DNA from: Dokdonella fugitiva
GTDB taxonomy: Bacteria > Pseudomonadota > Gammaproteobacteria > Xanthomonadales > Rhodanobacteraceae
NCBI RefSeq assembly: GCF_014138265.1
Contig: NZ_JACGXL010000007.1
Span: 186,001-250,000, forward strand
Reading direction: 5' to 3'
Length of the DNA: 64,000 nt
Position numbers and translations under genes: made by a program. Shown piece by piece: positions 48,005 to 57,678 of this stretch (position 1 is its first letter; the number at the start of each line of letters is the position of its first letter). Under the pieces are notes generated by a model. That model worked only from the letters and a program-made list of their open reading frames with translations, had not been told where the DNA came from and did not search any database.

Positions 48005-50872
48005 ATGCTCGAGCCGACCCGCTGGCCGCGTCCGACCGCGGCTTTCCTCAACGAACGCCTGTCACGGCTCGAGGCGGCGTGCCGCGAGGCGAACGTGCCG
48101 TTCCACGACGACGCCGGCGTCGACGACCACCTGTCGAGCGTGCTGCTCGCGAGCGACTTCGCCTACCAGAGCCTGCTGCGCGATCCGCAACTGCTCGGCC
48201 CGGACTTCCTGCAGCTGATGAGCGACCCGCGCCATGCGGACGCGCGCGCGGGCATGTTCAACGACGTGCACGACGCGAACGAAATGCGCCGCGTGCTGCG
48301 GCGCTTCCGCCTGCGCGAAGCGTTGCGCCTGATCTGGCGCGACGTCACCGGTGCCGACGCGGTCGAGACGACGCTCGCCGGCGCTTCGGTGCTCGCCGAG
48401 AGCTGCCTCGAGGCGGCGCTGCGCGGTGCCGAGCGCGTGGTCGCCGAACGCCACGGCGTCATCCGCGACGCACGCGGACAGGCGCAGCGCATGGTCGTGC
48501 TCGGCCTCGGCAAGCTCGGCGGCGGCGAGCTCAATTTCTCGTCCGACATCGACCTCGTGTTCGCGTTCGCCGAGCACGGCGATAGCGACGGCGCGCGCGC
48601 ACTCGACGCGACCGCGTACTACACGCGCATCGGCCAGACCCTGGTCGGCCTGCTCGCCGACCACAGCGTCGACGGCTACGTGTACCGCGTCGACCTGCGC
48701 CTGCGCCCGTTCGGCAGCGCCGGCCGGCTCGCGCTGTCGTTCACCGCGATGGAGCAGTATTTCCAGCGCGAGGGTCGCGACTGGGAGCGCTACGCATGGA
48801 TCAAGGCGCGCCCGGTCGCGGGCGACCGCGTCGGCGGCGCGCGCCTGCTCGAGACGCTGCGGCCGTTCGTGTTCCGTCGCTACCTCGACTACACCGCGTT
48901 CGCGGGCCTGCGCGAGATGAAGTCGCTCATCGACGCCGAAGTCGCGCGCAAGGATCTCGCCGATCATCTAAAGCTCGGCCCGGGCGGCATCCGCGAGATC
49001 GAGTTCATCGTGCAGCTCGTGCAACTGATCCGCGGCGGGCGCGAGCCGACCCTGCGCGCGCGCGGCCTGCTGCCCGCGCTCGCCGCGTGCGAGCAGCTCG
49101 GCTTCATCCCGTCCGCGCGCGCGCAGCGGCTGCGCGAGGCGTACCGCTTCCTGCGCCGGCTCGAGAACCGCGTGCAGATGTTCGCCGACCAGCAGACGCA
49201 CGAGATTCCCGCCGACGGCGAGCTGCGCGAACGCCTCGCGCTCGCACTCGGTCGCACCGGCTGGAGCGCGCTCGAGGCGGAGCTGCGCGTGCATCGCACG
49301 GCGGTCGCCGAGGAGTTCGCCGCGCTGATGGCAGTCGACGCACGCAACGATGCGCAGCAGGCGCAGGCGCGCTGGCCCGAGTTCTGGCGCGCGCTGCTCG
49401 CCGACGGCGTCGACGCGGCGGCGGTCGCCGCAGCCGGCTTCGATCCGCCGACCGAGGCGACCGCCGAGCTCGAAGCGCTGCTCGGCGGCGCCGCGCTGCG
49501 CACGATGTCCGCGCGCGCACGCGAACGCCTCGACGCGGTGATGCCCGCGGTGTTCGCCGCCGCGTTCGTGCAGGAACAGCCGGCGCGCTGCCTCGCGCGC
49601 CTGTTGCGCCTCGTGCAGGCGACCCTGCGCCGCTCGGTCTACCTCGCGCTGCTCGAGGAGCAGCCGGCCGCGTTGCGCCGCCTCAGCGCGGTGTTCGCGG
49701 CGAGCGCGTTCCTCGCCGAGCGCGTGATCGCGCACCCGCTGCTGCTGGACGACCTGTTCGACGACCGCGTCGACGGCGACGCGCCCGATGCGACCGCGAT
49801 CCGCGACGAACTCGCGCGCCGCCTCGGCATGATCGCCGAGGCCGATCCCGAAGCGGAGATCGAGGCGATCCAGGAGCAGCGGCAGTCGGCGCTGTTCCGC
49901 ATCGGTCTCGCGTTCCTCGGCGGCCGCCTCGACGCGCGCAGCACGGCCGCCGCGCTCGCCGACGTCGCCGAGGCGATCGTCGGCGCGGTGCTGCACGTCG
50001 CCGAACGCGACATGGTCGCCGCGCACGGCCGCATCGACGGTGCCGGCGCCGGGGGTGACGGCAGCGGCCTCATCGTCGTCGCCTACGGCAGCTTCGGCGG
50101 CCGCGAACTCGGTTTCGGTTCCGACCTCGACCTCGTCTTCCTCTACGACGGCGCGCGTGCGCCGCGCGAGTCCGACGGTGCCAAGCCGCTCGACGGCGCG
50201 CGCTACTACGCGCGCTTCGCGCAGCGCGTGGTGCACCTGCTCGGCACGCTGACGCGCGCCGGGAGGCTCTACGAAGTCGACGTGCGCCTGCGCCCCGACG
50301 GCAGCAAGGGCATGCTCGTGCAGAGCCTCGACGGCTACGCGGCTTATCAGCGCGAGCGCGCGTGGACCTGGGAACTGCAGGCGCTCGTGCGCGCCCGCGC
50401 GGTCGCCGGCGACGCCGCGCTCGCGCGGCGCTACGCGGACGTGCGCGCGGAACTGCTCGCGCAGCCACGCGACGCGGCCGCGCTGCACGCGGACGTCGTC
50501 TCGATGCGCGCGCGCTGGCGCGCCGAGCGCGATCGCTCGAGCGCGGCGGAGTTCGACCTCAAGCAGGGTCACGGCGGCCTCGTCGACCTCGAATTCCTTC
50601 TGCAGGGACTCGTGCTGCAGCACGCGGCGCGGCATCCGGCGCTGCTCGCGAACGGCGGCAATGCCGCGCTCATCGATGCCCTGCGCGCCGCGCGGCGGCT
50701 CGACGACGCCAGCGCGGATGCGCTCGCGCGCGCGCATGCGGGCCTGCTCGCGCGCGCGATCCGCTGCACGCTCGATGCCCGGCCGCGCGTGGTCGCACGC
50801 GACGACGCGATCGAGCGCGACGCGGCCTCAGTCGCTGCGGCGTGCGCCGGCGCGGGCTTCGATTTCACCTGA
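48005..50872 (+). CDS. glnE: Bifunctional glutamine synthetase adenylyltransferase/deadenylase
   Basis: This 955-residue cytoplasmic enzyme adds and removes AMP on glutamine synthetase in response to PII state. It has two nucleotidyltransferase domains: GLGKLGGGELNFSSDIDLVF (near 170-190) for deadenylylation and AYGSFGGRELGFGSDLDLVF (near 695-715) for adenylylation, each followed by a helical domain. Length fits the family (about 945 in E. coli). ATG 48005 is the first in-frame start giving a normal N-terminus; an ATG at 47997 is out of frame. Confidence 0.97.
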   Translation: MLEPTRWPRPTAAFLNERLSRLEAACREANVPFHDDAGVDDHLSSVLLASDFAYQSLLRDPQLLGPDFLQLMSDPRHADARAGMFNDVHDANEMRRVLRRFRLREALRLIWRDVTGADAVETTLAGASVLAESCLEAALRGAERVVAERHGVIRDARGQAQRMVVLGLGKLGGGELNFSSDIDLVFAFAEHGDSDGARALDATAYYTRIGQTLVGLLADHSVDGYVYRVDLRLRPFGSAGRLALSFTAMEQYFQREGRDWERYAWIKARPVAGDRVGGARLLETLRPFVFRRYLDYTAFAGLREMKSLIDAEVARKDLADHLKLGPGGIREIEFIVQLVQLIRGGREPTLRARGLLPALAACEQLGFIPSARAQRLREAYRFLRRLENRVQMFADQQTHEIPADGELRERLALALGRTGWSALEAELRVHRTAVAEEFAALMAVDARNDAQQAQARWPEFWRALLADGVDAAAVAAAGFDPPTEATAELEALLGGAALRTMSARARERLDAVMPAVFAAAFVQEQPARCLARLLRLVQATLRRSVYLALLEEQPAALRRLSAVFAASAFLAERVIAHPLLLDDLFDDRVDGDAPDATAIRDELARRLGMIAEADPEAEIEAIQEQRQSALFRIGLAFLGGRLDARSTAAALADVAEAIVGAVLHVAERDMVAAHGRIDGAGAGGDGSGLIVVAYGSFGGRELGFGSDLDLVFLYDGARAPRESDGAKPLDGARYYARFAQRVVHLLGTLTRAGRLYEVDVRLRPDGSKGMLVQSLDGYAAYQRERAWTWELQALVRARAVAGDAALARRYADVRAELLAQPRDAAALHADVVSMRARWRAERDRSSAAEFDLKQGHGGLVDLEFLLQGLVLQHAARHPALLANGGNAALIDALRAARRLDDASADALARAHAGLLARAIRCTLDARPRVVARDDAIERDAASVAAACAGAGFDFT

Positions 50873-51020
50873 GCGATGCGATTCGCTTTGCCGCTGGCGA
50901 AGCCACGCGGCTGGGCCGCTCCCACGCACGAGCCGGCGCGTGCCGGCCGGCTGCGCTCGTCGTCGTCGGGTAGGGAAGTGCAAGAATGCGGGGCCGCGAG
51001 GCGACGGCAAGGAGTGCACG

Positions 51021-52886
51021 ATGAGCGAACGACCCGAATGCGACCTCGTGATGAAGGGTGGCATCGCGAGCGGCATCGTCTATCCGCGCGCGATCGCGCG
51101 GCTCGCCGCGCACTATCGCCTGCGCAGCGTCGGCGGCGCGTCCGCTGGCGCGATTGCGGCCGCGGCCGCCGCCGCTGCGGAGTACGGGCGTGATCGCGGT
51201 GGTTTCGAACGGCTCGAGGTGCTGCCCGACCTGCTCGCGCAGACCGACGACGGCACCGAGCACGGCGCGACGCGCCTGTTCCGCCTGTTCCGTCCGCAGC
51301 CGAGCACGGCGCGCCTGTATCGGCTGCTCGTCGCCGGGCTCATGCCCGAGCAGCCGCGCTGGTCGCTCGCGTGCGTGCGTTGGTTCGTCGCCGCGGTACG
51401 CAACTTCCCACTCGCTGCGCTCGCTTCGCTCGTCGTCGCCGCGCTCGTGCTCGCGCCGCTGGTGTCGCGGATCGACTATGGCGCCGGCGGTGCACTACCG
51501 TGGTTCGCGAGCGCGGCCGCGATCGTGCTCGGCCTGCTCGCCTTCGCGATCGGGCTCGCCGCGTGCATCGTCGGACACGCGTTGCGCGCGATCCCCGCGA
51601 ACGGCTACGGCCTGTGTTCGGGCCTCGGCGATGCCGACACGCTGACGCCGTGGCTGCATGCGACGCTGCAATCGCTCGCCGGGCTCGAAGGCGGCCGGCC
51701 GCTGCGTTTCGGCGATCTGTGGCGCGGCCATGATGCCGCGCCCGACTACGTCGCCGAATCGGCGCGCCTGCACGCGGAGGAGCGCGCGATCGACCTGCGC
51801 CTCATGACGACCGCGCTCAGCCACGGGCGGCCGTACAGTTTCCCGCTCGACAGCGAAGCGTTCTGCTTCGACGCCGACGAGATGCGCGCGCTGTTCCCGG
51901 CGAGCGTCGTCGACGCGCTGGTCGCCGATTCGCCCGAGCGCATCGAGCACGGCGAGTTGCGCGGCCGCTACCGCCTGCCCGCGATGGAGGACCTGCCGGT
52001 GATCGTGCCCGTGCGCATGAGCCTCGCGTTCCCGCTGCTGCTGTCGGCGGTGCCGCTGTGGCGCACGCGCATGGGCCCGGACCCCGGACGGCGCGGCGCG
52101 TGGATCGGCACGGCCGAGCGCGTCTGGTTTTCCGATGGCGGCATCTGTAGCAATTTCCCGATCCACTACTTCGACGCGCTCGTGCCGTCGCGGCCGACGT
52201 TCGGCATCAACCTCGTCGACGCCGAGTACCTGCCGGCGCAGGCGCAGGATCCGGCCGACTTCGTCTGGATGCCCGATCACAACGGCAGCGGCGCGACGAC
52301 GCGCACGGTGCCGGTCGAGCGCGGCGGCGTGCTCGGCTTCCTCGGCGCGATCATCACGACGATGCAGGCGTGGACCGACAGCATGCAGCTCGCGATCCCC
52401 GGCTATCGCGACCGCGTCGTCGCCGTGCGCTTGCGCGCGAGCGAAGGTGGCCTCAACCTGCGCATGGCGCCGGCGTTGATCCACCGCATCGCGACGCGCG
52501 GCGCGAGCGCGGGCGAGCTGCTGCTCGCGCACTACGCGCGACGCGATCCGCCGCCGGGCAGCGTGACGGGCTGGCGCAACCATCGCTGGGTGCGCTACCG
52601 CGTCGCGATGCGCGTGCTCGGCGAGGCGCTCGCGGCGCTGCGCGAGGCGGAATCCCTGACCGCGGACGGTGACGCCGCGCTGCAGCCGATGCACGCCGAT
52701 CCGCCGAGCTACGACTTCGCCTCCGAGCGGCAGCGCGAGGCGGCGCTGCGCGCGTATCGCGAGTTGCTCGCGCTCGCAGAGCGCTACGCGGCGATGCGCG
52801 ACGAACTCGGCTATCCGCCGTTCGACCACGGCCCGCACGACGGGCCGCGGCCGCGCCCTGAATTGCGCATTCGCCCGCCGCTGTAG
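51021..52886 (+). CDS. Patatin-like phospholipase with inserted membrane helices
   Basis: This 621-residue protein has the patatin Ser-Asp dyad: the oxyanion stretch KGGIASGIVYP (12-22), the nucleophile Ser41 in GGASAGAI, and Asp372 in WFSDGGICSNFP. Between them, at about 129-150 and 160-188, are two strongly hydrophobic segments, so the catalytic domain is interrupted by a membrane hairpin. That is unusual for the family, and suggests a membrane-embedded lipid acyl hydrolase. Substrate is unknown. AAGGAG lies before the ATG. It faces the ELM1-like gene tail to tail. Confidence 0.85.
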   Translation: MSERPECDLVMKGGIASGIVYPRAIARLAAHYRLRSVGGASAGAIAAAAAAAAEYGRDRGGFERLEVLPDLLAQTDDGTEHGATRLFRLFRPQPSTARLYRLLVAGLMPEQPRWSLACVRWFVAAVRNFPLAALASLVVAALVLAPLVSRIDYGAGGALPWFASAAAIVLGLLAFAIGLAACIVGHALRAIPANGYGLCSGLGDADTLTPWLHATLQSLAGLEGGRPLRFGDLWRGHDAAPDYVAESARLHAEERAIDLRLMTTALSHGRPYSFPLDSEAFCFDADEMRALFPASVVDALVADSPERIEHGELRGRYRLPAMEDLPVIVPVRMSLAFPLLLSAVPLWRTRMGPDPGRRGAWIGTAERVWFSDGGICSNFPIHYFDALVPSRPTFGINLVDAEYLPAQAQDPADFVWMPDHNGSGATTRTVPVERGGVLGFLGAIITTMQAWTDSMQLAIPGYRDRVVAVRLRASEGGLNLRMAPALIHRIATRGASAGELLLAHYARRDPPPGSVTGWRNHRWVRYRVAMRVLGEALAALREAESLTADGDAALQPMHADPPSYDFASERQREAALRAYRELLALAERYAAMRDELGYPPFDHGPHDGPRPRPELRIRPPL

Positions 52887-52950
52887 GGTGGCCCGGCCCA
52901 CCGCGCGCAACGTGAAGGACCGGAGCGAAGGTGGGCCAAGGCCCACCCTA
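52884..52950. terminator. Inverted repeat joining two convergent genes
   Basis: TAGGGTGGCCCGGCCCACC (52884-52902) and GGTGGGCC..GGCCCACCCTA (52930-52950) can pair to form a bidirectional hairpin. The outermost TAG of each arm is the stop codon of the flanking gene on its own strand: the patatin gene on the plus strand and the ELM1 gene on the minus strand. Confidence 0.75.
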
Positions 52951-53922
52951 TGCCCCGCGGGCGACCTGCCAGCGCGCGCGCACGAGCTCGGCGATCGCAG
53001 CGGTTTCGGCGAGCGGCGGCGGCTGCGGCCGCGCATCGGTGTCGCCGAGGCGGCGCAGGTGGCCGCTCGCGACGAGTGCGTCGTGGAACGCGGCGAGCTT
53101 GCCGCGGATCGGCCGCGCCGCCCAGGTGTAGACGGGCTTGCCGGTCGCGCAGGCTTCCGAGAGCATGTTGACCGAGTCCGGCGTGACGACGATGCGATCG
53201 GCGTAGGCGAGGAAACCCGCGTACGGATTGGCGCCGTCGTCGGCGCCGCTCCAGAAGCGCCCCGGCATCGCCGCGAACAGCGTGCGCAGGCGCGTCGCGA
53301 CCGCCGCCGGCGTGCGCCTCGACACACTGACGAGGAAGCTGCCGCGGTCGGCGTCGTGCAATGCGACGAGCCGTTCGGCGAGGCCTTCGAAGTAGCCTGC
53401 ATCGAGCGCCTGCGCGCGGTTCGAGCCACCGACGAGCACGGCCGTGCGCGGCGACGGCAGTGCGGCGAGATCGACGTTGCGCGCGCGGCCATCGGCGAGC
53501 CAGCGTGGATCGACCGGATTGAGCGCGCCGATGCTGTCGATCACGTTGTCGCCGCGGACGCGGTCGTGTTGTGGCGCGATCACGAGGTCGAACGCGGCGG
53601 TCGCGATGCGCGGGTCGAGGATCTGCACGGTGTATGTGCGGCCGCCGCTCCAGGCGCGCAGCAGACGCGTGACGAGGGCGGCGCGGCGGCCACAGCCGAT
53701 CGCGAGGTCGGGCCAGGGCGCGCGCAGCGGCGCACCCTCGGCGCGGCGCACCGCGTGCGCCGCGCCGAGGGCGAGGCGCGGTGCGAACGCATTCCACGGT
53801 TCGCGCAATGTGATCTCGACCGGCTCCGCCGCGAGGCCGAGCGCGCGCGCGAGCGCGAGCGCCTGGCGCGCGTTGCCGGCGGCGCCGTCGCTGATCGCCC
53901 AACAGGAGGTCGCCGCGTTCAT
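52948..53922 (-). CDS. ELM1-family protein (mitochondrial fission ELM1-like)
   Basis: This 324-residue protein belongs to the ELM1 family, which in bacteria is predicted to adopt a GT-B-like fold and is often near LPS-core genes. It shows WAISDGAAGNARQALALA at the start, VQILDPRIATAAFDLVIAPQHD, VLVGGSNRA and the C-terminal VVTPDSVNMLSEACATGKPVY. No catalytic role has been established for the family. The start at 53922 has a normal N-terminus. It ends in the shared inverted repeat with the patatin gene. Confidence 0.88.
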   Translation of the reverse strand: MNAATSCWAISDGAAGNARQALALARALGLAAEPVEITLREPWNAFAPRLALGAAHAVRRAEGAPLRAPWPDLAIGCGRRAALVTRLLRAWSGGRTYTVQILDPRIATAAFDLVIAPQHDRVRGDNVIDSIGALNPVDPRWLADGRARNVDLAALPSPRTAVLVGGSNRAQALDAGYFEGLAERLVALHDADRGSFLVSVSRRTPAAVATRLRTLFAAMPGRFWSGADDGANPYAGFLAYADRIVVTPDSVNMLSEACATGKPVYTWAARPIRGKLAAFHDALVASGHLRRLGDTDARPQPPPLAETAAIAELVRARWQVARGA

Positions 53923-54142
53923 GCCGTCAGCCTAGCGGACGACGCGGGACCGCGCGAACGCGCGTCATCGTTCGCCGGTGGAAACGCTGTTTCGGCGCAG
54001 CGAGCCTTGTCGGTCGCCGGGGCATGCCACATCCTTGCGACGTCAAAGTGGTACTTCCATGCCGGATGGAAGCGCGGCGCGTTCATCGCCGATTCCGTCG
54101 CATCCGGTTTCCATCGTTTCCCTTTCGCAAAGGAGCTCGTCC

Positions 54143-54745
54143 ATGTTCCGCCGCATCGCCCTTGCCAGCGCCCTCGCGCTCGCCGCTGCACCGGCCTTCG
54201 CCGCCACCTACACGCTCGACCCGGGCCACACGCAGGTCGTCTTCAGCTGGAACCACTTCGGCTACTCGAACCCGACCGCGCAGTTCGGTACGGTCGAAGG
54301 CACGCTCGATTTCGACGCGGCCAACCCGACCAAGGGAAGCGTCAGCGTGAAGATCCCGCTCGCGAGCGTGAACAGCAACGTCGCCAAGCTCAACGAGCAC
54401 CTGCAGTCGCCGGACTTCTTCGACGCGGCGAAGTATCCGGAAGCGACGTTCAAGAGCACGAAGGTCGAGAAGGGCGCCGCCGAAGGCCAGCTCAAGGTCA
54501 CCGGCGACCTCACCCTGCACGGCGTGACCAAGCCGGTCGTGCTCGACGTGACGGTCAACAAGGTCGGCGAACATCCGATGCGCAAGGCGCAGGCGGCGGG
54601 CTTCGACGCGACCGCGACGATCAAGCGCTCCGAGTTCGGCATCGCGAAGTACGTGCCCGCGGTGAGCGACGACATCAAGCTGCGCATCACGAGCGAGGCG
54701 ATCGAGGCGAAGGCCTACGCCGAGAGCCTCAAGCCGAAGAGCTGA
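54143..54745 (+). CDS. Periplasmic YceI-family protein
   Basis: This 200-residue protein has a signal peptide (MFRRIALASALALAAAPAFA) and a YceI lipocalin-like barrel that binds isoprenoid-type lipids. Motifs are YTLDPGHTQVVFSWNHFG, EHLQSPDFFDAAKYPEATF and GDLTLHGVTKPVVLDV. AAAGGAG lies before the ATG. Regulation is not apparent. It is followed by a palindromic repeat element that separates it from a convergent gene. Confidence 0.94.
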   Translation: MFRRIALASALALAAAPAFAATYTLDPGHTQVVFSWNHFGYSNPTAQFGTVEGTLDFDAANPTKGSVSVKIPLASVNSNVAKLNEHLQSPDFFDAAKYPEATFKSTKVEKGAAEGQLKVTGDLTLHGVTKPVVLDVTVNKVGEHPMRKAQAAGFDATATIKRSEFGIAKYVPAVSDDIKLRITSEAIEAKAYAESLKPKS

Positions 54746-54772
54746 TCGCGACCGCCGCACACCGATCGATCG

Positions 54773-54845
54773 GTGGGAGCGGCGGAAGCCGCGATGCTTT
54801 TGGCTTTTTTCTCCGGAAGAGCATCGCGGCTTCCGCCGCTCCCAC
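54773..54845. repeat. Palindromic REP-like element, copy 2
   Basis: Two perfect 25-base arms (GTGGGAGCGGCGGAAGCC... and complement) flank a 23-base loop. The arms match those at 11287-11381. It lies between convergent genes and could end transcription in both directions. Confidence 0.85.
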
Positions 54846-54871
54846 AGCCGATCCTTCGAGGAACCGGCGGA

Positions 54872-56137
54872 TCAGCCCTTCTTGACGCCCTGGCCCTTCA
54901 GCGCTTCGAGGCCGGCGAGGTTGATGCCGGCGACCGCGGCCTTGAGCTGGTCCATGCTGTCCGCGTCGCCGCTCAGCTTCACCGCGAAGCGGTCGCCGAG
55001 CACGATGCCGTATTCGCCGTGCTTGTCCTGGCTGTTCCATTCCTCGTGCACGAGGCGGCCGTCGACCTTGTAGGTCTTCTCGTAGCCGTGCTCGGTCTCG
55101 CGCTCCTGCTGCAGCGCGGCCCAGCCGGCCATCGCCATCAGGCCCTTGGCCGAACCCATGTCGGTGACCTCGAGGCGCAGCGAGCGCCCCGAAGCATTGT
55201 CCGAATAGGTCGCGTGCGCTTCCGACACCTGCATGCCCATCGCACCGTTCTTCTCGGCCGAGAAGTCGGTGCGCGCGAGGCCGGCGAGCGTCGCCGGCAC
55301 GAATGGCTTGAGCAGGTCGGGCGACAGCGCCTCGACCTGGTCGCCGCCACCCATCGCGGCGCCCATCACCGCGCCCATCGCCTTCGCCTGCGCGTCGGCG
55401 TCGCCGGACTTCTGCGCGGCCTCGAGCTGCTTGCTCGCCGCTTCCATCTTCTGGCCCGCGGCGGCGAGCTTGCCGAGTGCGCTGTCGGCGTCAATCGTGA
55501 CGTTGCCGCCGCTGTCGCCGAGGCGCACGTTGCCCGCACCCGCGCTCATCAGCGCACCGGTGCCGATGATGCCGCCGACGACGAGGGCGCAGATCCAGCT
55601 CAGCACGATCGCGATGATCACGCTGACCGCGGTGTAGCCGCCGGCCTTCTCCGCCGGTGCCTTCATCGTGTGCGGCAGGCCGAGGTAGAGCAGGTAGATG
55701 CCATAGATGCCGCCCGCGAGCGCGATCAGCCAGCCGATGCCGGGGATGATCTGCGCCGCACCCGCGACCCAGCTCGCCGTCCATGCGTAGGCGACGGTCT
55801 TGAGCGCCTGCACCGGGTTCTTCTCGCCGCCGAAATTCGGTGCGAGCGCGTCGATGATGAGCGCCATCACGTACGCCATCGCGAGGCCGAGCGCATAGCC
55901 GACGATCGCGCCGGTCAGCCCCGCGCCGATGCCGGCGCGATAGGTCACGCCGAGGAACGTCGTGCCGATGATGCTGCCCTTGATGAAGCCGGCGACCGCG
56001 GGAATCGCCGCGAGGATCACGATCCAGTTCTTGTACAGGTCCGCCACCGTCGCGGGCTCGGCCGCGATGACCGGCCACTCGGTCTTCGGCGTGAGCAGGA
56101 TCGCCTTCACGCGCGCAATCATCTTGTTGATGTCCAC
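54872..56137 (-). CDS. Yip1-family membrane protein
   Basis: This 421-residue protein begins MDINKMIARVKAILLTPKTEW, the usual opening of bacterial Yip1-domain proteins, and has about five membrane helices between residues 38 and 205 (for example IVILAAIPAVAGFI, GLTGAIVGYALGLAMAYVMAL, AVSVIIAIVLSWICALVVGGII). The second half (about 215-415) is soluble, with a short acidic/Ala-rich coiled-coil-like region and a DUF-type barrel. Function is unknown; Yip1 proteins are membrane-shaping or scaffold proteins in eukaryotes. Confidence 0.83.
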   Translation of the reverse strand: MDINKMIARVKAILLTPKTEWPVIAAEPATVADLYKNWIVILAAIPAVAGFIKGSIIGTTFLGVTYRAGIGAGLTGAIVGYALGLAMAYVMALIIDALAPNFGGEKNPVQALKTVAYAWTASWVAGAAQIIPGIGWLIALAGGIYGIYLLYLGLPHTMKAPAEKAGGYTAVSVIIAIVLSWICALVVGGIIGTGALMSAGAGNVRLGDSGGNVTIDADSALGKLAAAGQKMEAASKQLEAAQKSGDADAQAKAMGAVMGAAMGGGDQVEALSPDLLKPFVPATLAGLARTDFSAEKNGAMGMQVSEAHATYSDNASGRSLRLEVTDMGSAKGLMAMAGWAALQQERETEHGYEKTYKVDGRLVHEEWNSQDKHGEYGIVLGDRFAVKLSGDADSMDQLKAAVAGINLAGLEALKGQGVKKG

Positions 56138-56312
56138 GTAGTCCCTCCCGTTTGCTGGTCGATGGGGGTATCGAACGAAGCCGCGGCATTCTAGGCTACC
56201 CGGCCGGTGGACGTGCCTGCGTGCGGTTCACGGCCCCGCCGTGAAGCACTTCACATACTGGTTGGCATGTCTTGTGCTGGTAAACTGCAAAGCTCTGTCC
56301 ATGGAGTAGAGC

Positions 56313-56522
56313 ATGTCGCGCCCCAATCCCGCGGCGGAAAGGACGATTCCCGCCAATGCCGAGAACCGCTACCGGGTCACCCGGGACGATCTGCCGTTGA
56401 GCTGCCCGATGCCCGGCATGTCGCTGTGGAACTCGCATCCAAAGGTCTACCTGCCGATCGCCGAGCAGGGCGGCCATGCGAAGTGCCCGTATTGCGGCGC
56501 CGAATACGCCCTCGAAGCCTGA
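56313..56522 (+). CDS. zf-CHCC small zinc-finger protein
   Basis: This 69-residue protein carries the CHCC zinc-finger pattern: Cys31 (PLSCPMPG), His42 (NSHPKVYLPI), Cys58 and Cys61 (KCPYCGAEYALE). Such proteins resemble the NDUFS6/13-kDa subunit of complex I and are found in many Gram-negatives. GGAG precedes the ATG. It is 16 bp from the glycosyltransferase gene, so they probably form an operon, as in related genomes. Confidence 0.92.
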   Translation: MSRPNPAAERTIPANAENRYRVTRDDLPLSCPMPGMSLWNSHPKVYLPIAEQGGHAKCPYCGAEYALEA

Positions 56523-56538
56523 GCCAGTACGCATCCGC

Positions 56539-57654
56539 ATGGCCGAGCGCCGCCTGACCGTCGTCCAGTTGCTGCCTGCTTTCGAGGCTGGCGGTGCCGA
56601 GCGTTCGGCGCTGGAGGTCGCGCGCGCGCTGGTGGAAGCCGGCCACCGCTCGATCATCGTCTCGGCCGGCGGCCGCATGGTCGAGCGCGCCGAGCGCGAG
56701 GGCAGCGAGCACGTGACCCTGCCGATCGGCGCGAAGTCGCTGCGTGCACTGGCGCAGGTGCCGAAGCTGCGCGCGCTGCTGCGCCAGGTCGGCGCCGACA
56801 TCGTGCACGCACGCTCGCGCATGCCCGCCTGGGTCGGCTGGCTCGCGGTGCGCGGGCTCAAGCCGAGGCCGCATTTCGTCACAACTGCGCACGGATTGAA
56901 CAGTCCGGGCATCTACAGCTCGGTGATGGCCCGCGGCGAACGTGTCATCTGCGTGTCGAACACGGTGCGCGACTATCTCCTGCGCAACTACCCGCGCACC
57001 GACCCGAACAAGCTCGTGGTCATCCCGCGCGGCATCGATCCGAGCGACTATCCGTTCGGCTATCTCGCCGACAACTCGTGGCGCGAGTGGTTCTTCGCCG
57101 AATTCCCGCAGCTCGCCGGCGCACCGCTGCTGACCTTGCCGGGCCGTGGCACGCGCCTCAAGGGGCATGCCGACGCGATCGAGCTCGTCTCCGACCTCAA
57201 GGCGCGCGGCATCCCGACCCGCCTGCTGCTGCTCGGCGCACGCCAGGAAGGACGCGAGGCTTACGTCGCCGAGCTCGAGCGCCTCGCCGTCGAGCGTGGC
57301 ATCGCCGACCAGCTCGCGATCAGCGCGCAACGCGACGACACGCGCGACGTATTCGCCGCGTCGGCGCTCGTGCTGCAGCTGTCGAACAAGCCCGAATCGT
57401 TCGGTCGCACCGTGGTCGAGGCGCTCGCGCTGTGCCGGCCCGTGCTCGGCTACGACCACGGCGGCGTCGGCGAATTGCTCGCCGACCTCTATCCGGCCGG
57501 ACGCGTGCCCCCGCAGGATCGCGAGCGTCTGACCGAACGCGCCGCCGAACTGCTGCGCGCGGCCCCGCCGATCACGCCGCTGCAGCGCTACCGCCTCGCC
57601 GACATGCAGGCGGCCACGCTCGCGCTGTACCGCGAAATCGTCGGCGCGGGCTGA
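56539..57654 (+). CDS. GT4-family glycosyltransferase
   Basis: This 371-residue GT-B enzyme starts MAERRLTVVQLLPAFEAGGAE, the acceptor-binding loop of GT4 enzymes, and has RGIDPSDYPFGY, LPGRGTRLKGHADAIELV with the donor-binding region, LLLLGARQEG and ESFGRTVVEALALCRPVLGY with the E-x7-E-type motif. It is likely to add a sugar to LPS core or O-antigen. The next gene is an O-antigen-ligase-like protein 24 bp downstream, which supports an LPS role. Donor and acceptor cannot be read from sequence. Confidence 0.92.
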   Translation: MAERRLTVVQLLPAFEAGGAERSALEVARALVEAGHRSIIVSAGGRMVERAEREGSEHVTLPIGAKSLRALAQVPKLRALLRQVGADIVHARSRMPAWVGWLAVRGLKPRPHFVTTAHGLNSPGIYSSVMARGERVICVSNTVRDYLLRNYPRTDPNKLVVIPRGIDPSDYPFGYLADNSWREWFFAEFPQLAGAPLLTLPGRGTRLKGHADAIELVSDLKARGIPTRLLLLGARQEGREAYVAELERLAVERGIADQLAISAQRDDTRDVFAASALVLQLSNKPESFGRTVVEALALCRPVLGYDHGGVGELLADLYPAGRVPPQDRERLTERAAELLRAAPPITPLQRYRLADMQAATLALYREIVGAG

Positions 57655-57678
57655 GTCCGCGCCGCGCCTGCGGCTAAG

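Noticed and set aside
50888..50930. Third copy of the GGGAGCGGC palindrome
   Set aside because: Only a fragment (GGCCGCTCCCAC) is present and it does not form the full stem.
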